Shown one piece after another: positions 5,998 through 6,220 of a DNA stretch of 6,220 bases. Each line of letters begins with the position of its first letter. Within the stretch, counting starts at the first letter, position 1. The DNA is taken from the NCBI GenBank assembly GCA_013140935.1, contig JABFSD010001039.1, positions 1 through 6,220 on the forward strand. Reading direction: 5' to 3'. Made by a program: the position numbers and the translations under genes. Source of the DNA: Acidobacteriota bacterium. GTDB taxonomy: Bacteria; Acidobacteriota; Blastocatellia; RBC074. Below the pieces are notes generated by a model. It was not told where the DNA came from, did not search any database, and saw only the letters and a program-made list of their open reading frames with translations.

Positions 5998-6220
5998 GCG
6001 TTCCTTCTTTTTCGGCATAAAGCCGGTCAATCATTTCTTTGTATTTATCCGTCACGACGCGCCGTTTGACCTTTAAGGTCGGCGTCAGTTCGCCATTCTC
6101 GATAGTCAGTTCTTGGGGCAGCAAGGCGACGGCTTTGATTTTCTCGAATTGCGCCAGGTCTTCGGTGAATTTATCTACCTGGCGTTCGATGAGGTCTACG
6201 ATTTGAGGATGCTTGAGCAA
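5975..6220 (-). CDS. Long-chain acyl-CoA synthetase (AMP-forming), C-terminal end, starts beyond the right edge
   Basis: Only the last 81 residues are visible. They match the C-terminal lid domain of long-chain fatty acid-CoA ligases of the ANL superfamily, which activate fatty acids with ATP and CoA. The helix with LIERQVDKF and the strand QFEKIKAVALLPQ are followed by ENGELTPTLKVKRR, the A10 motif. Its first lysine (residue 50 of the visible part) is the catalytic lysine of adenylation. The end DKYKEMIDRLYAEKE is typical of the bacterial FAA1-like group. The TTG at 6220 is an internal leucine codon, not a start, since the family is about 600 residues long. The stop TGA at 5975-5977 overlaps the next gene by 23 nt. 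This is the first gene seen of the beta-oxidation operon, and it supplies acyl-CoA to the FadN-type enzyme and thiolase downstream. Confidence 0.92.
   Translation of the reverse strand: MLKHPQIVDLIERQVDKFTEDLAQFEKIKAVALLPQELTIENGELTPTLKVKRRVVTDKYKEMIDRLYAEKEGTHVSNSHG

Overview
All recognisable genes in this window lie on the minus strand. Read from the right-hand end to the left they form one tightly packed transcription unit. I see no plus-strand gene and no gap longer than 43 nt between genes, which strongly suggests an operon.

The organism is a bacterium. The backbone is a fatty-acid degradation operon: the C-terminal end of a long-chain acyl-CoA synthetase (6220-5975), an uncharacterised 159-aa helical protein (5997-5518), a ferredoxin-reductase-like FAD/NAD(P)-binding oxidoreductase (5511-4831), a bifunctional FadN-type 3-hydroxyacyl-CoA dehydrogenase/enoyl-CoA hydratase of 795 aa (3902-1515), and the N-terminal part of a thiolase (470-1, running off the window). 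Together these cover fatty acid activation, hydration, second oxidation and thiolysis. The first oxidation step, an acyl-CoA dehydrogenase, is not in the window and would be expected beyond its left edge.

Four genes without an obvious metabolic role sit between the metabolic ones. They are a 292-aa Rpn/YhgA-like PD-(D/E)XK protein with a DUF4351-type tail (4824-3946), an 89-aa DUF2442 protein whose start lies 2 nt after the fadN stop (1512-1243), a 197-aa Uma2-family PD-(D/E)XK protein (1226-633), and a 41-aa single-helix membrane protein too short for usual gene calling (616-491). Rpn-like, Uma2 and DUF2442 proteins are abundant in cyanobacteria, Chloroflexota and Acidobacteriota (Blastocatellia). 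With the moderately high GC content and the FadN-type beta-oxidation genes, an Acidobacteriota (Blastocatellia-like) source is my best guess, but this is inference.

No rRNA, tRNA, CRISPR array, transposase or clear intrinsic terminator was found. The most notable non-coding element is a perfect 7-1-7 inverted repeat at 630-644, overlapping the Uma2 stop codon just upstream of the small membrane protein. I do not see a clearly new defence or metabolic system. The most interesting point is the insertion of two nuclease-fold genes and a DUF2442 gene, with operon-like spacing, between fadN and its usual partner thiolase and upstream of fadN.
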